DNA of 10,736 bases from DASWFI01 sp036394315 (GTDB lineage: Bacteria; Patescibacteriota; Doudnabacteria; UBA920; O2-02-FULL-48-8): the NCBI GenBank assembly GCA_036394315.1, contig DASWFI010000142.1:1-10736 (forward strand), written 5' to 3'. How positions within the stretch are numbered: position 1 is the stretch's first letter; each line of letters opens with the position of its first letter. The position numbers were made by a program, and so were the translations under genes. The notes under the pieces were generated by a model. It had not been told where the DNA came from, did not search any database, and worked only from the letters and a program-made list of their open reading frames with translations. Shown here in pieces: positions 1-6,894 of this stretch.

Positions 1-18
1 TCAATAAAATAGTTTGTA

Positions 19-2409
19 ATGTTTAAGAACTATTTCAAAACTGCATGGCGCAATACACTGAACAACAAAGTTTACAGCACCCTGAATATCGTTGGCCTTG
101 CGGCGGGAATGGCTGTGACTTTACTGATCGGTCTTTGGGTATTCAGTCAATATTCGTATGACCGGTTCCTGCCTGATTACAATCAGCTTTACCAGGTTGA
201 AATCAATTTTACCGATCAGCATGACGGCACACATACCCAGGCGGCGGTTTCTATTCCCCTGGCCGATGTGCTGAGAAAATCCGTACCAGGCATTCAACTG
301 GTAGCCGAAACGGACTGGGTGGGTTACCAATCACATGACCTGCTGGTGGGAAACAAAAAATTATTGATCAGTGGCGGTTCGGTGGCGCCTGATTTCCTGA
401 AAATATTCCAGTACCCTTTGGTGAAAGGTAGTGCGAACAGCGTTTTTAACGATGTTTATTCCATCGTTATCAATGAATCAACAGCGAAAGCCTTATTTGG
501 AAATGATGACCCGATAAATAAGACCATCAGGATAGATAATCAGCAGGATGTTAAGGTTACGGGAGTAATGAAAGATATTCCAGCTAATGCCTCTTTGCAG
601 TTCAGCTATTTGCTTCCCTTCAGTTATAAAATACTGACCGAGGAATGGATGAAAAACGCCCGTACGGAGTGGAACAACAACTCTTTCGAAATATTTGTGA
701 AATTGCAGCCTGGGGTAACCAATGCACAGATAGCATCTAAAATAAAAAATCTGGTTTACCAGTACAACCCGCATGTTCGCCCCGTTAAACCGGAGGTTTT
801 TCTTCACCCTTTAAAAGATTGGCATTTATATTCTGATTTTAAGAATGGCAAGGTGGCTGGCGGATTTATCGATTATGTGCGCATGTTTGGCATTATTGGA
901 GCATTGGTTCTGCTTATCGCCTGTATCAATTTCATAAATCTGTCAACAGCACGCTCTGAAAAGCGCGCTCGGGAAGTGGGGGTACGGAAAGCCATCGGTT
1001 CAACGCGCCGTGACCTGATCCACCAGTTTTTGACGGAATCTATTCTCATTACATTTGTTGCATTTTTATTATCCCTGCTTTTTGTACGGCTTGCCCTGCC
1101 TTATTTTAATACGCTTACAACTGGGTCAGTTTATGTCCCCTATGACAATCCCGTTTTCTGGGGCATTATGATCGGTTATGTATTGATTACAGGTTTACTA
1201 GCCGGAAGCAGGCCGGCATTTTACCTCTCGTCATTTAACGCGGTAAAAATATTAAAAGGCAGCGTCCGGGCAGGTAAAGCCGCTGTATTATCAAGAAAAA
1301 TATTGGTAGTCGTTCAATTCAGTTGCTCAGTTGCATTAATTATAAGTACCGTAATCATCTACCAGCAGATACAATATGCCAAAGACCGTCCAACAGGCTA
1401 CAGCGTTGACAGATTGGTATCGACCTCGATGAGTGGTGATCTGGCTGATCATTACGAAGGACTCAAAAATGATCTGATAGCATCAAGGATGATTGAGGGA
1501 GTTACAAAAGCATCCAGCCCTCTTACAGGCATTTACTGGCATACCGGTATAGAAAAATGGCCAGGACAAGGTGCAGGTGAATTGGGAATAAATGTTGGGG
1601 GAGTAACAATTACTGACAATTATTTTAGAACTGTCGGAATGAAACTGCTACAGGGACGCGATTTTTCAAGCGACTGGAGCGCTGATACATCCAATGTTAT
1701 CATAAATGAAGCTGCTGTTAAACGAATGGCGTTAAGAGAGCCTATTGGCCAGACCATTACTTACGATGGCATCAATGGTCCTGCACGGATAATTGGAGTT
1801 GTGCAAGATGCCTTAATGGAATCACCGTTCACGCCGGTGGAACCAACTGTGTTCAACCATGGCCGTGGTGGCAATTTTGTTATATATCGCTTATCAGCCA
1901 GTGTTAACCCGCATGATGCAATCGAAAAGATCACCAAAATATTTGACAGATACAATCCAGCATATCCCTATACCTATGGATTTGTGGATGAAGAATATGA
2001 TAAAAAATTCAATCTCGAAACTATTGTAGGCCAACTTGCCGGGATATTTGCAGGATTGGCTATCTTCATCTCCTGTCTCGGCCTCTTTGGTTTAGCGGCT
2101 TTTGTAGCTGAACAGCGCACCAAAGAGATCAGCATCCGTAAAGTTCTGGGAGCGTCTGTTATACAGCTATGGATGATGCTGTCAGGTGACTTTATTTTGC
2201 TCGTGCTCATTAGCTGTTTGATCGCTTCGCCTGTTGCTTTGTATTTCCTGCAGCATTGGCTGGAGAAATATGATTACCGCGTCAGCATAGGACCGGGCGT
2301 GTTTGTCCTCTCGGCAATAATTGCAATTATTATCACTCTGCTTACTATCAGTTTCCAAGCAATTAAAACGGCATTGATGAACCCCATTAAGAGCTTAAGG
2401 GCGGAATGA
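19..2409 (+). CDS. ABC transporter permease, FtsX/MacB type (two MacB-PCD and two FtsX domains)
   Basis: This 796-residue inner-membrane protein matches the Bacteroidota form of FtsX-superfamily permease, usually about 780-810 residues. A cytoplasmic N-terminus (MFKNYFKTAWRN) leads into TM1 at about 21-44, followed by a periplasmic MacB-PCD-like domain (about 46-285). A first FtsX domain with three TM helices (about 288-405) contains the coupling segment REVGVRKAIGSTRRDL. A further TM at about 428-450 precedes a second periplasmic domain (to about 675), and a second FtsX domain (about 677-790) carries KEISIRKVLGAS. Family members work with a separate LolD/MacB-like ATPase as mechanotransmission exporters or lipoprotein/antimicrobial extrusion systems; the substrate cannot be read from sequence. 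No ATPase gene is visible here, though one could lie upstream of the window. The first ATG fits the conserved N-terminus. The gene converges on the DUF2461 gene with 32 bp between stops. Confidence 0.95.
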   Translation: MFKNYFKTAWRNTLNNKVYSTLNIVGLAAGMAVTLLIGLWVFSQYSYDRFLPDYNQLYQVEINFTDQHDGTHTQAAVSIPLADVLRKSVPGIQLVAETDWVGYQSHDLLVGNKKLLISGGSVAPDFLKIFQYPLVKGSANSVFNDVYSIVINESTAKALFGNDDPINKTIRIDNQQDVKVTGVMKDIPANASLQFSYLLPFSYKILTEEWMKNARTEWNNNSFEIFVKLQPGVTNAQIASKIKNLVYQYNPHVRPVKPEVFLHPLKDWHLYSDFKNGKVAGGFIDYVRMFGIIGALVLLIACINFINLSTARSEKRAREVGVRKAIGSTRRDLIHQFLTESILITFVAFLLSLLFVRLALPYFNTLTTGSVYVPYDNPVFWGIMIGYVLITGLLAGSRPAFYLSSFNAVKILKGSVRAGKAAVLSRKILVVVQFSCSVALIISTVIIYQQIQYAKDRPTGYSVDRLVSTSMSGDLADHYEGLKNDLIASRMIEGVTKASSPLTGIYWHTGIEKWPGQGAGELGINVGGVTITDNYFRTVGMKLLQGRDFSSDWSADTSNVIINEAAVKRMALREPIGQTITYDGINGPARIIGVVQDALMESPFTPVEPTVFNHGRGGNFVIYRLSASVNPHDAIEKITKIFDRYNPAYPYTYGFVDEEYDKKFNLETIVGQLAGIFAGLAIFISCLGLFGLAAFVAEQRTKEISIRKVLGASVIQLWMMLSGDFILLVLISCLIASPVALYFLQHWLEKYDYRVSIGPGVFVLSAIIAIIITLLTISFQAIKTALMNPIKSLRAE

Positions 2410-2441
2410 TCCTCAGTTCACCTGTAAGAATAAATGTTTAC

Positions 2442-3143
2442 TTATTTCCCCATCCCATTACTGTCCGTGGTTAACACTTCGCTCATATAGTCAAAAAACG
2501 GACGCATTGCCCGAAAAGTAAGGCTTGCCTCTTTTAAAAAATGTTTACTTAAAACCTCTTTATCCGAAATGGGTCTTATGAGTAAAAACTGTTTGTAACG
2601 TAATAGATCGATAGCCTCATGATTGGCATCGAATCCTTTTGGCGCCGTTTTTAATTGTTCTCCCTGTAATGTTTTAAACATGGATATAAAGGACTTGCTT
2701 TTTAGTATCTTCTTAAGAGGGGCAGCGTCGAAAGAAATATCATCTCTGATTCGTTTCAGATCCTGTGGAACCGGCCCCCAGAAACCACCTGCAATAAAAC
2801 TATTGCCCTGTTCGATGTTGAAATGGTAGCCGCCTCTGCGATATTTGGTAGCACGCCTGAAACTGCCACTCCATTTTGTTTTATACGGAGTTTTATCATT
2901 AGAGAACCGGGTGTCCCTATAAATACGATACAAGCTCTTTTTCCCCGAAGGCGTTTCTATGATGTCATGAACATGGAGACTTCCCAGTAAGGCGTCGGCA
3001 AAGGCTTCTACAAGATGTAGCTCTTTTTGAAATTCAGCCTTATGGGCGTTGAACCACTCTCTGTTATTATTTCTCTTCAACTTATTCAAAAAATCAAAGC
3101 CAGACTGGCGTATGCGTGGCTCTTCTGTATAATGTATTGCCAT
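2442..3143 (-). CDS. DUF2461 family protein (TIGR02453-like)
   Basis: The product is 233 residues, the usual length for DUF2461, a soluble, probably cytoplasmic family of unknown biochemical role. Family hallmarks are visible: an N-terminal NNNREWFNAHK block (about 25-35), the central YRDTRFSNDKTPYKT block (about 74-88), and a GGYHFNIEQG..FIAGGFW segment where the conserved aromatic and Gly positions occur. No signal peptide or membrane segment is seen. It is the second gene of a minus-strand pair, starting 9 bp after the stop of the NAD(P)-binding protein gene, so the two are probably co-transcribed. Nothing suggests truncation. The family assignment is secure, but the function is not known and I do not propose one. 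Confidence 0.9.
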   Translation of the reverse strand: MAIHYTEEPRIRQSGFDFLNKLKRNNNREWFNAHKAEFQKELHLVEAFADALLGSLHVHDIIETPSGKKSLYRIYRDTRFSNDKTPYKTKWSGSFRRATKYRRGGYHFNIEQGNSFIAGGFWGPVPQDLKRIRDDISFDAAPLKKILKSKSFISMFKTLQGEQLKTAPKGFDANHEAIDLLRYKQFLLIRPISDKEVLSKHFLKEASLTFRAMRPFFDYMSEVLTTDSNGMGK

Positions 3144-3152
3144 AAGTTTGGT

Positions 3153-3809
3153 TCAATTTGCCAGCTTAACAATGTCCTTTACTTCCAGGATTTGTTTAGG
3201 ATAGCCCTTGCTGACAGCGTTGATCATAGCCCGCCCCACTTCCTGTAAGGTACAAAAACCTGCCGGGTAAAGTGCCCGGCCAATAGGATAGAGCCAGGCA
3301 AAAAATTGGTAATAGCTCTTTACATTTTTCTGGCCGGGTGTAGCTTTCATAAAGCCGGGGCGGAACATATACGACCGTTTGAACAACCGCATCAAGGCAT
3401 TTTCGGTAGCGCCTTTTACACGTGCCCAGGCAATTCGTCCTTGTTCACTACTGTCGGTACCCGCACCCGTGACGTAACAAAAGGTCATCTCCGGGCTCAA
3501 TTTAGCTAATAGCTGCGCCATGTTCACTGTGAGGTCGTAGGTAATGTGCTTATATTCCTCCTTACCCATGCCGACGGACGATACACCCAGACAAAAAAAA
3601 CAAGCGTCGAATCCAATCAATTGTTGCTCTATGGGCGCCAGATTGAAAAAATCAGCATGTATAATTTCGCGCAGTTTCGGGTGCGACACTCCTCCCGGCC
3701 TTCGATTGATGACCAAAACCTCTTCCACATCCGGATGGTTCAGGCACTCGAGCAGAACACCTTCCCCGACCATGCCCGTTGCTCCGGTTATGATTGTTTT
3801 AATTTTCAT
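3153..3809 (-). CDS. Atypical NAD(P)-binding Rossmann protein (SDR/epimerase-like, HTATIP2-like)
   Basis: The 218-residue product opens with beta-1 and a dinucleotide-binding loop TGATGMVGEGV (GxxGxxG at residues 9-15), then the acidic/basic end of beta-2 (VLVINRRPGG), typical of NAD(P)-binding atypical short-chain dehydrogenases. Further on it has a CYVTGAGTDSSE segment and ARVKGATENAL, where classical SDRs carry YxxxK. The Lys is kept, but the Tyr four residues before it is replaced by Ala. This is common in the NAD(P)H-binding/HTATIP2-like subgroup and makes the usual catalytic Tyr mechanism doubtful. The substrate is unknown. It is the first gene of a minus-strand pair with the DUF2461 gene (9-bp gap). 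A TAGATTTG box lies about 40 bp upstream of the ATG and may be its promoter. Confidence 0.85.
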   Translation of the reverse strand: MKIKTIITGATGMVGEGVLLECLNHPDVEEVLVINRRPGGVSHPKLREIIHADFFNLAPIEQQLIGFDACFFCLGVSSVGMGKEEYKHITYDLTVNMAQLLAKLSPEMTFCYVTGAGTDSSEQGRIAWARVKGATENALMRLFKRSYMFRPGFMKATPGQKNVKSYYQFFAWLYPIGRALYPAGFCTLQEVGRAMINAVSKGYPKQILEVKDIVKLAN

Positions 3810-3848
3810 AAATTTTGTGTTTACTGATAGTCAACCTAAGACGATTAG

Positions 3849-3856
3849 CAAATCTA
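3849..3856 (-). promoter_or_regulatory. Candidate Bacteroidota -7 box for the SDR/DUF2461 pair
   Basis: Read on the minus strand this is TAGATTTG, an exact match to the Bacteroidota -7 consensus TAnnTTTG. It lies 40 bp upstream of the ATG at 3809, leaving a short leader. I see no clear TTG -33 element at the usual distance, so this is a moderate-to-weak call. Confidence 0.35.
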
Positions 3857-4147
3857 GCGATTTAAAAACCACGGTTTTCAGTCGCTTTTTTTACTTCCTG
3901 GCATCGGTTCGTTGATAAAATTCTTATTTCCCATTTCGCAGATTGGAAGACGGCCGCTTCAAGCGTCATTATATAAGGCATATTCTGGTTTCCTTAACTT
4001 GACTTTCAGTACCAGATCAGCTGTGGTAATATACAAAATATTATCGATCCCATCCGGTCAAGCTCGGCCGCTCCGCTCCGAAAGAACAAAACCCCCGCTA
4101 TTTTTCATTTTAATCAGGGACGTTTGAATTTTTTGACGGTAGCCAGC

Positions 4148-4166
4148 CTATAACTTATGGTTATAG
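4148..4166. promoter_or_regulatory. Palindrome upstream of the tsdA-like gene (operator candidate)
   Basis: The arms ctataac (4148-4154) and gttatag (4160-4166) are perfect 7-bp inverted repeats around a 5-bp centre, ending 99 bp upstream of the ATG at 4266. A TTGACG hexamer lies just upstream (about 4134). The size and position fit a dimeric regulator site, but the regulator is not identifiable and the arms are AT-rich, so chance is possible. Confidence 0.35.
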
Positions 4167-4265
4167 CAGATAACAACAAGTGATTTCATGGCGACCTGCT
4201 GGTTGTCTACTTTTACGGTGGCAATCAGATATACAGTAGAAGAATTGAATTCAAAAATAATTTGT

Positions 4266-5258
4266 ATGAGATCGCATTGGTTTCCCATAACATTATTCAT
4301 CATTATAGCAATAGTCGTCGCCGTCGAAAGCTTGAATAGCTATCAAAAAGAAAAAGTAGACAAGAAAGAATTCGCCAAATACCTGGCTTCGGAAAAATTG
4401 GATACGGTTTGGCAGGGCTCGAACAAATACCAGATCCCTTATTATAGCGATAGCGGCAAATTAATTTGGTATGGCCATGAACTCATTTCCAACACCTCTT
4501 ATTATCTCGGTCCTAAAGGAACCGTTGCACACCTTACCAATGGTATGACTTGCCAAAACTGCCATCTTGATGGAGGTACCATCCCTTATGGCAACAATTA
4601 TGGTAAGGTGTATTCTACCTACCCCCAATTCAGACCGCGCAATAATGGAATACAAAGCATATTTGCCAGGGTTAATGACTGTTTGGAACGAAGTCTTAAC
4701 GGCCGGTCCATGGACAGCGCAACGCATGAGATGAAAGCCATATACGCATACATGAAGTGGCTTGGGGAGGATGTTCCGAAAGGTCAGAAACCCGGGGGGA
4801 CGAGTATCATGAAATTGAAATACCTGGATCGGGCTGCGGATCCTGTATCCGGCAGGCAGGTGTTCCTGGAAAAATGCCAATCCTGCCATGGAAATAATGG
4901 ACAAGGGCAATTAAATGCAAGCGGGACCGGATACAGTTTTCCGCCTTTATGGGGACAGCATAGTTATAATGACGGCGCCGGCTTGTACAGGATCAGCAGC
5001 TTTGCAGGCTTTGTTAAAAACAATATGCCTTTTGGTACGGACTATCATAGCCCTGTATTGACGAATGAAGAAGCCTGGGATGTCGCTGCTTTTGTCAACA
5101 GTCAGCCAAGGCCGCACAAGGATCAGCACCTGGATTGGCAAAACATTGCCCAAAAGCCGGTTGATTTTCCTTTTGGCCCCTATGCTGATGCGTTTTCAGA
5201 AAGGCAACATAAATACGGCCCGTTTAAGCCTATACAGACTGCTCAAAAAACAAAATGA
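4266..5258 (+). CDS. tsdA: Diheme cytochrome c, TsdA-type thiosulfate dehydrogenase/tetrathionate reductase
   Basis: Starting at the ATG at 4266 gives 330 residues with a hydrophobic segment at 7-20 (signal peptide or uncleaved membrane anchor; no clear AXA site). The longer frame from 4188 would bury this export signal, so I rejected it. Two CXXCH heme c sites are present: CQNCH (96-100) and CQSCH (204-208). Between them is the TsdA-type block YPQFRPR...RVNDCLERSLNG; its Cys139 lies 39 residues after the heme-1 His, close to the spacing of the unusual His/Cys heme ligation of TsdA enzymes. Met254 in NNMPFG is the likely distal ligand of heme 2. TsdA enzymes interconvert two thiosulfates and tetrathionate in the periplasm. 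The next genes encode an exported DsrE protein and a binding protein. Direction of catalysis is uncertain, and a related polythionate or other sulfur cytochrome is the alternative. Confidence 0.82.
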   Translation: MRSHWFPITLFIIIAIVVAVESLNSYQKEKVDKKEFAKYLASEKLDTVWQGSNKYQIPYYSDSGKLIWYGHELISNTSYYLGPKGTVAHLTNGMTCQNCHLDGGTIPYGNNYGKVYSTYPQFRPRNNGIQSIFARVNDCLERSLNGRSMDSATHEMKAIYAYMKWLGEDVPKGQKPGGTSIMKLKYLDRAADPVSGRQVFLEKCQSCHGNNGQGQLNASGTGYSFPPLWGQHSYNDGAGLYRISSFAGFVKNNMPFGTDYHSPVLTNEEAWDVAAFVNSQPRPHKDQHLDWQNIAQKPVDFPFGPYADAFSERQHKYGPFKPIQTAQKTK

Positions 5259-5329
5259 ACAAGACGAAGTTTCCTGCCTCAGGAGCAGGCTAACCATAAA
5301 TATTTTAATCACACGTATAAAAATTAACA

Positions 5330-5797
5330 ATGAAAAGAGTATCCGCTTTACTATTTGGTGCTTTTTTACTGACAACAGCAGTATCCGCACAAGTTACCGA
5401 TGAGGCATTAGCAAAGAACAGGGCATTCGCCGGGGCAATCGCCACCCAAAAATCGTATCATGTCATTTACCAATTGGATAACAATGATCCCAGGATTATC
5501 GAAAAAGGCCTTCGCAATATCAACAATGCTTTAAACGATCCCAGGCTTGCCGGAAAAATTCAGATCGAGCTTGTCGCCTTCGGAGGAGGTACAGACGCTT
5601 ACCTGAAAGGCAACAAGTATGAAAATGATTTAAAAGACCTTGTAGGCAAAGGAGTGACCCTATCTCAATGCAACAACACATTAAAAGAAAGGAAAATTGA
5701 CCGCAGCCAAATCTATGATTTCATAGCGATTGTGCCAAGTGGCAATGGCGAGCTGATAATCCGACAGGCAGAGGGTTGGTCGGTTATTAAACCCTAA
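5330..5797 (+). CDS. Exported DsrE-family protein
   Basis: The 155-residue product has a clean signal peptide (MKRVSALLFGAFLLTTAVSA, cleavage after residue 20 before Gln). The mature part is a single DsrE/DsrF/TusD-like alpha/beta domain: the first strand is YHVIYQLD (43-50), followed by a helix with alternating Asn/Ala positions (RNINNALND), then IELVAFGGGTDAYL (79-92), and a region with the only mature-chain cysteine, Cys114 in LSQCNNTLKERKI. In cytoplasmic DsrE/TusD proteins the equivalent Cys carries a persulfide. Periplasmic single-Cys versions are common in Bacteroidota and often annotated only as DsrE family. It lies 71 bp after the TsdA-like gene and 88 bp before the binding-protein gene, all on the same strand, which supports a role in sulfur handling. 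The persulfide role here is inference. Confidence 0.85.
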   Translation: MKRVSALLFGAFLLTTAVSAQVTDEALAKNRAFAGAIATQKSYHVIYQLDNNDPRIIEKGLRNINNALNDPRLAGKIQIELVAFGGGTDAYLKGNKYENDLKDLVGKGVTLSQCNNTLKERKIDRSQIYDFIAIVPSGNGELIIRQAEGWSVIKP

Positions 5798-5808
5798 GAA
5801 GTAAATGA

Positions 5809-5844
5809 CCATAAATAGCTGCCACCGGAGCTGACTATTTATGG
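5809..5844 (+). repeat. Inverted repeat between dsrE-like and binding-protein genes
   Basis: A perfect 10-bp inverted repeat, ccataaatag (5809-5818) and ctatttatgg (5835-5844), flanks a 16-nt loop. It begins 11 bp after the DsrE stop and ends 41 bp before the binding-protein ATG at 5886. There is no following U-tract, so it is not a classical terminator. It could be an mRNA stability or processing hairpin tuning expression within the cluster, or a regulator site. It overlaps an alternative upstream ATG at 5841, which argues against that start. Confidence 0.6.
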
Positions 5845-5885
5845 AGAATCATATCCGATTGTTCACGATAATAAAAAATATACAG

Positions 5886-6797
5886 ATGAAAAAGACAATT
5901 TTCGCCATGGCTATAATAGGCAGCTTATTTACTAAGTCACAGGCACAAAGCCACCGATTTGACCCTCCCTGGAATACGCCCCCGCAGAGTAAGGTAATGT
6001 TCACAATCCCGGGGGTAGACAATGTGCCGGATTTATATGGCGATATTAATGATCCGCAATTGGTGGTGTTTTTTGCAGGTAACCAGTTTATGTGTATTGA
6101 TGAGTTAATTGAGGCTTTTAAAAAGGAACATCCCCAATATCAACGAATATTTGCCGAAACATTGCCTCCAGGAATATTAGCCAGACAAATTGAAGGCGGC
6201 TCCATCACCATAGGCAACATGCGGATCACCTTGAAGCCGGATGTATATACGGCAGGTAAAGGCCGTATAGATCAAACGATGCCTTACTTATCCCAAACAG
6301 AAACTTACGCCTACAACCGGCTGGCTATCATGGTTCAAAAGGGGAACCCCAAAAATGTCAGAGGCTTAAGAGATTTAGGCCGCGACGACATACGCGTGAG
6401 TATGCCCAATCCGGAATGGGAAGGTATTGGCCGTCGTATAGAAGAGGCTTATGTAAAGGCCGGAGGCGAGGAATTGAAAAATGATATTATGGTGAAAAAA
6501 GTCAAAGACAGCAGCACTTATTTAACCCAGATACACCATCGCCAAACTCCCATGCGTATTTTATATGATCAAAGTGATGCGGCTCCTGTTTGGTATACAG
6601 AAGCATTTTACCAGCAAATGATCCAGCATCCTGTTGACATAGTAGAAATCCCAGAATCCGAAAATATTTCGGCCAGCTACGTAGCCGGGTTAATGAAGAA
6701 GCCGCCGCATCCGCAGGCAGCCAAAGACTTTATGGACTTTTTGGTTAGCACAACCGCAAAAGGCATTTATAGGAAATATGGATTTGTTACTAAGTAA
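5886..6797 (+). CDS. Orphan type-II periplasmic substrate-binding protein (ModA/sulfate-binding-like fold)
   Basis: From the ATG at 5886 the product is 303 residues with a signal peptide ending near QAQ (about residues 1-21). The frame stays open upstream to an ATG at 5841, but that would put 15 polar residues before the signal peptide and starts inside a hairpin arm. The core begins QLVVFFAGNQFMCIDELIEAFKKEHP (58-83), the opening strand-loop-helix of type-II binding proteins. Next come GGSITIGNM, PDVYTAGKGRI (119-128), YNRLAIMVQKGNPKNVRGLRDL (143-164), the classic hinge-strand segment of ModA-like proteins, and a C-terminal helix AAKDFMDFLVST...YRKYGFVTK. No permease or ATPase gene is adjacent, so it may present a ligand to the neighbouring cytochrome/DsrE proteins or act as a sensor. 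Ligand identity is unknown; an oxyanion is likely from the fold. Confidence 0.85.
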   Translation: MKKTIFAMAIIGSLFTKSQAQSHRFDPPWNTPPQSKVMFTIPGVDNVPDLYGDINDPQLVVFFAGNQFMCIDELIEAFKKEHPQYQRIFAETLPPGILARQIEGGSITIGNMRITLKPDVYTAGKGRIDQTMPYLSQTETYAYNRLAIMVQKGNPKNVRGLRDLGRDDIRVSMPNPEWEGIGRRIEEAYVKAGGEELKNDIMVKKVKDSSTYLTQIHHRQTPMRILYDQSDAAPVWYTEAFYQQMIQHPVDIVEIPESENISASYVAGLMKKPPHPQAAKDFMDFLVSTTAKGIYRKYGFVTK

Positions 6798-6849
6798 TAT
6801 TTAAATGGGGGTGGGAATAAAATGACATGGTGAGAAAGAATTCTGTATA

Positions 6850-6891
6850 AAAAGGAAAAAGGGACAGGTCATCTTTTTGATGGTCTGTCCC
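6850..6891 (-). terminator. Strong stem-loop; intrinsic terminator on the minus strand
   Basis: The arms 6861-6873 and 6879-6891 form a 13-bp stem (11 Watson-Crick pairs plus two G-U wobbles when read on the plus strand) with a 5-nt loop of T. On the minus strand the stem is followed by tttttcctttt, so it fits a rho-independent terminator in that direction. It sits 7 nt beyond the discriminator position of the tRNA-like tail at 6898-6913, the position expected for a tRNA terminator. On the plus strand it lies 63 bp after the binding-protein stop and could also stabilise that mRNA's 3' end, but it lacks a U-tract there. Confidence 0.6.
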
Positions 6892-6894
6892 TCG

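Larger units (their letters stand above)
3810..4265. other. Intergenic region between divergent SDR and cytochrome genes
   Basis: This 456-bp stretch separates the minus-strand SDR gene from the plus-strand TsdA-like cytochrome. It holds the candidate minus-strand -7 box at 3849-3856 and a palindrome at 4148-4166. A short GC-rich patch (about 4061-4080, ctcggccgctccgctccg) stands out from the AT-rich surroundings. Open frames exist on both strands (plus 3912-4127; minus about 3959-4058) but none has protein-like composition, a convincing start or a family motif. I see no RNA gene. The frame upstream of the cytochrome remains open from 4188, but 4266 is the better start. Confidence 0.6.

Noticed and set aside
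2410..2441. Bidirectional terminator between the convergent ABC permease and DUF2461 genes
   Set aside because: Only short AT pairings (4-5 bp) can be drawn, with no stable stem.
3959..4060. Minus-strand frame with a protein-like 32-codon run between TGA stops, suggestive of a decayed gene
   Set aside because: Bounded by stops on both sides, too short to assign to any family, and within the range expected by chance.
4061..4080. GC-rich patch ctcggccgctccgctccg as part of a repeat element
   Set aside because: Only one copy found in the window, with no flanking inverted or direct repeats.
3912..4127. Open frame of 71 codons on the plus strand in the intergenic region
   Set aside because: No family motif, no plausible ribosome-binding context, composition not protein-like, and it overlaps other equally open frames on the minus strand.
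4188..4265. Upstream ATG at 4188 as the start of the TsdA-like cytochrome
   Set aside because: It would place 26 non-signal residues ahead of the hydrophobic export segment; the ATG at 4266 gives a normal signal/anchor sequence.
5273..5289. Small hairpin (cctgc...gcagg) between the cytochrome and DsrE genes
   Set aside because: Only a 5-bp stem with no T-tract; too weak to call a terminator or attenuator.
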